This document shows positions 6,872-6,910 of a stretch of 6,910 nucleotides of DNA, one piece after another (position 1 is the first letter of the stretch; the number at the start of each line of letters is the position of its first letter). The stretch lies in assembly GCA_035525045.1 (NCBI GenBank), contig DATLEX010000216.1, forward strand, positions 1 to 6,910, read 5' to 3'. The translations under genes were made by a program, and so were the position numbers. Under the pieces are notes generated by a model. The model was not told where the DNA came from. It ran no database searches and was given only the letters and a program-made list of their open reading frames with translations. The stretch is from DATLEX01 sp035525045 (GTDB lineage Bacteria > Acidobacteriota > Thermoanaerobaculia > Gp7-AA8).

Positions 6872-6910
6872 GCTCGTCGCACCCTGTCCAGCAGCCGCTC
6901 GACCAGCCCG
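6868..6910 (-). CDS. 3' end of a gene upstream of trpB (possibly trpF)
   Basis: In the minus-strand frame that ends with TGA at 6870-6868, the last codons read GLVERLLDRVRRA. The stop shares four bases (GTGA) with the trpB start, the same junction style as the other genes of the operon, which suggests a real gene end. Thirteen residues are too few to identify the protein. By common gene order it could be phosphoribosylanthranilate isomerase (trpF) or another trp gene, but this rests on context alone. Confidence 0.45.

Overview
The window is a GC-rich bacterial chromosomal segment that carries ordinary housekeeping genes and one envelope-type regulatory operon. I see no rRNA, tRNA, CRISPR array, transposase, phage or plasmid gene. 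The mix (Fpg/Nei-family glycosylase of the 'PELPDVTVYLEALE' type, an ECF sigma / anti-sigma / DUF4097-like operon, compact trp genes with 4-base overlaps, GC-rich intergenic palindromes) would suit a soil or sediment Acidobacteriota-like or related Gram-negative lineage. That placement is a low-confidence inference. The anchored anti-sigma factor, the lipoprotein-like protein and the TonB-like domain point to a diderm cell.

Layout. Positions 1-175 hold no gene I can support, only a CGGGCT hexanucleotide microsatellite at 111-150. An M23 (LytM-type) peptidoglycan endopeptidase lies on the minus strand (176-781). It diverges, with only 22 bases between start codons, from a plus-strand Fpg/Nei-family DNA glycosylase (804-1685) that most likely begins at TTG. 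A possible ECF-type promoter (1698-1722) precedes a three-gene plus-strand operon: an ECF sigma factor (1772-2314), a membrane-anchored anti-sigma factor with a His-x3-Cys-x2-Cys motif (2311-2949), and a secreted repeat protein of DUF4097/beta-solenoid type (2933-4183). All three genes overlap at their junctions, so they are probably translated in a coupled way. The region 4184-4320 separates this operon from a convergent one and holds two inverted copies of a palindromic intergenic repeat. The minus-strand operon, read from right to left, is an unidentified gene end (6868-6910), trpB (5684-6871), trpA (4893-5687), and a small SH3b plus TonB-C lipoprotein-like gene (4321-4896). Every junction in it is a 4-base GTGA or ATGA overlap.

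How the genes work together. TrpA and TrpB form tryptophan synthase, which makes L-tryptophan from indole-3-glycerol phosphate and serine. The lipoprotein-like gene is joined to them only by transcription and translation, with no obvious biochemical link. The sigma factor is probably held at the membrane by the anti-sigma factor until an envelope or redox signal frees it. The repeat protein encoded with them is the likely periplasmic or surface partner or output of that circuit. The most distinctive feature is this protein's strict alternation of 18-residue repeats (Phe-type, then His/Asn-type) over twelve units. I found no clearly new large system. The leads worth checking are the repeat protein with its sigma circuit, and the SH3b-TonB protein fused into the trp operon.
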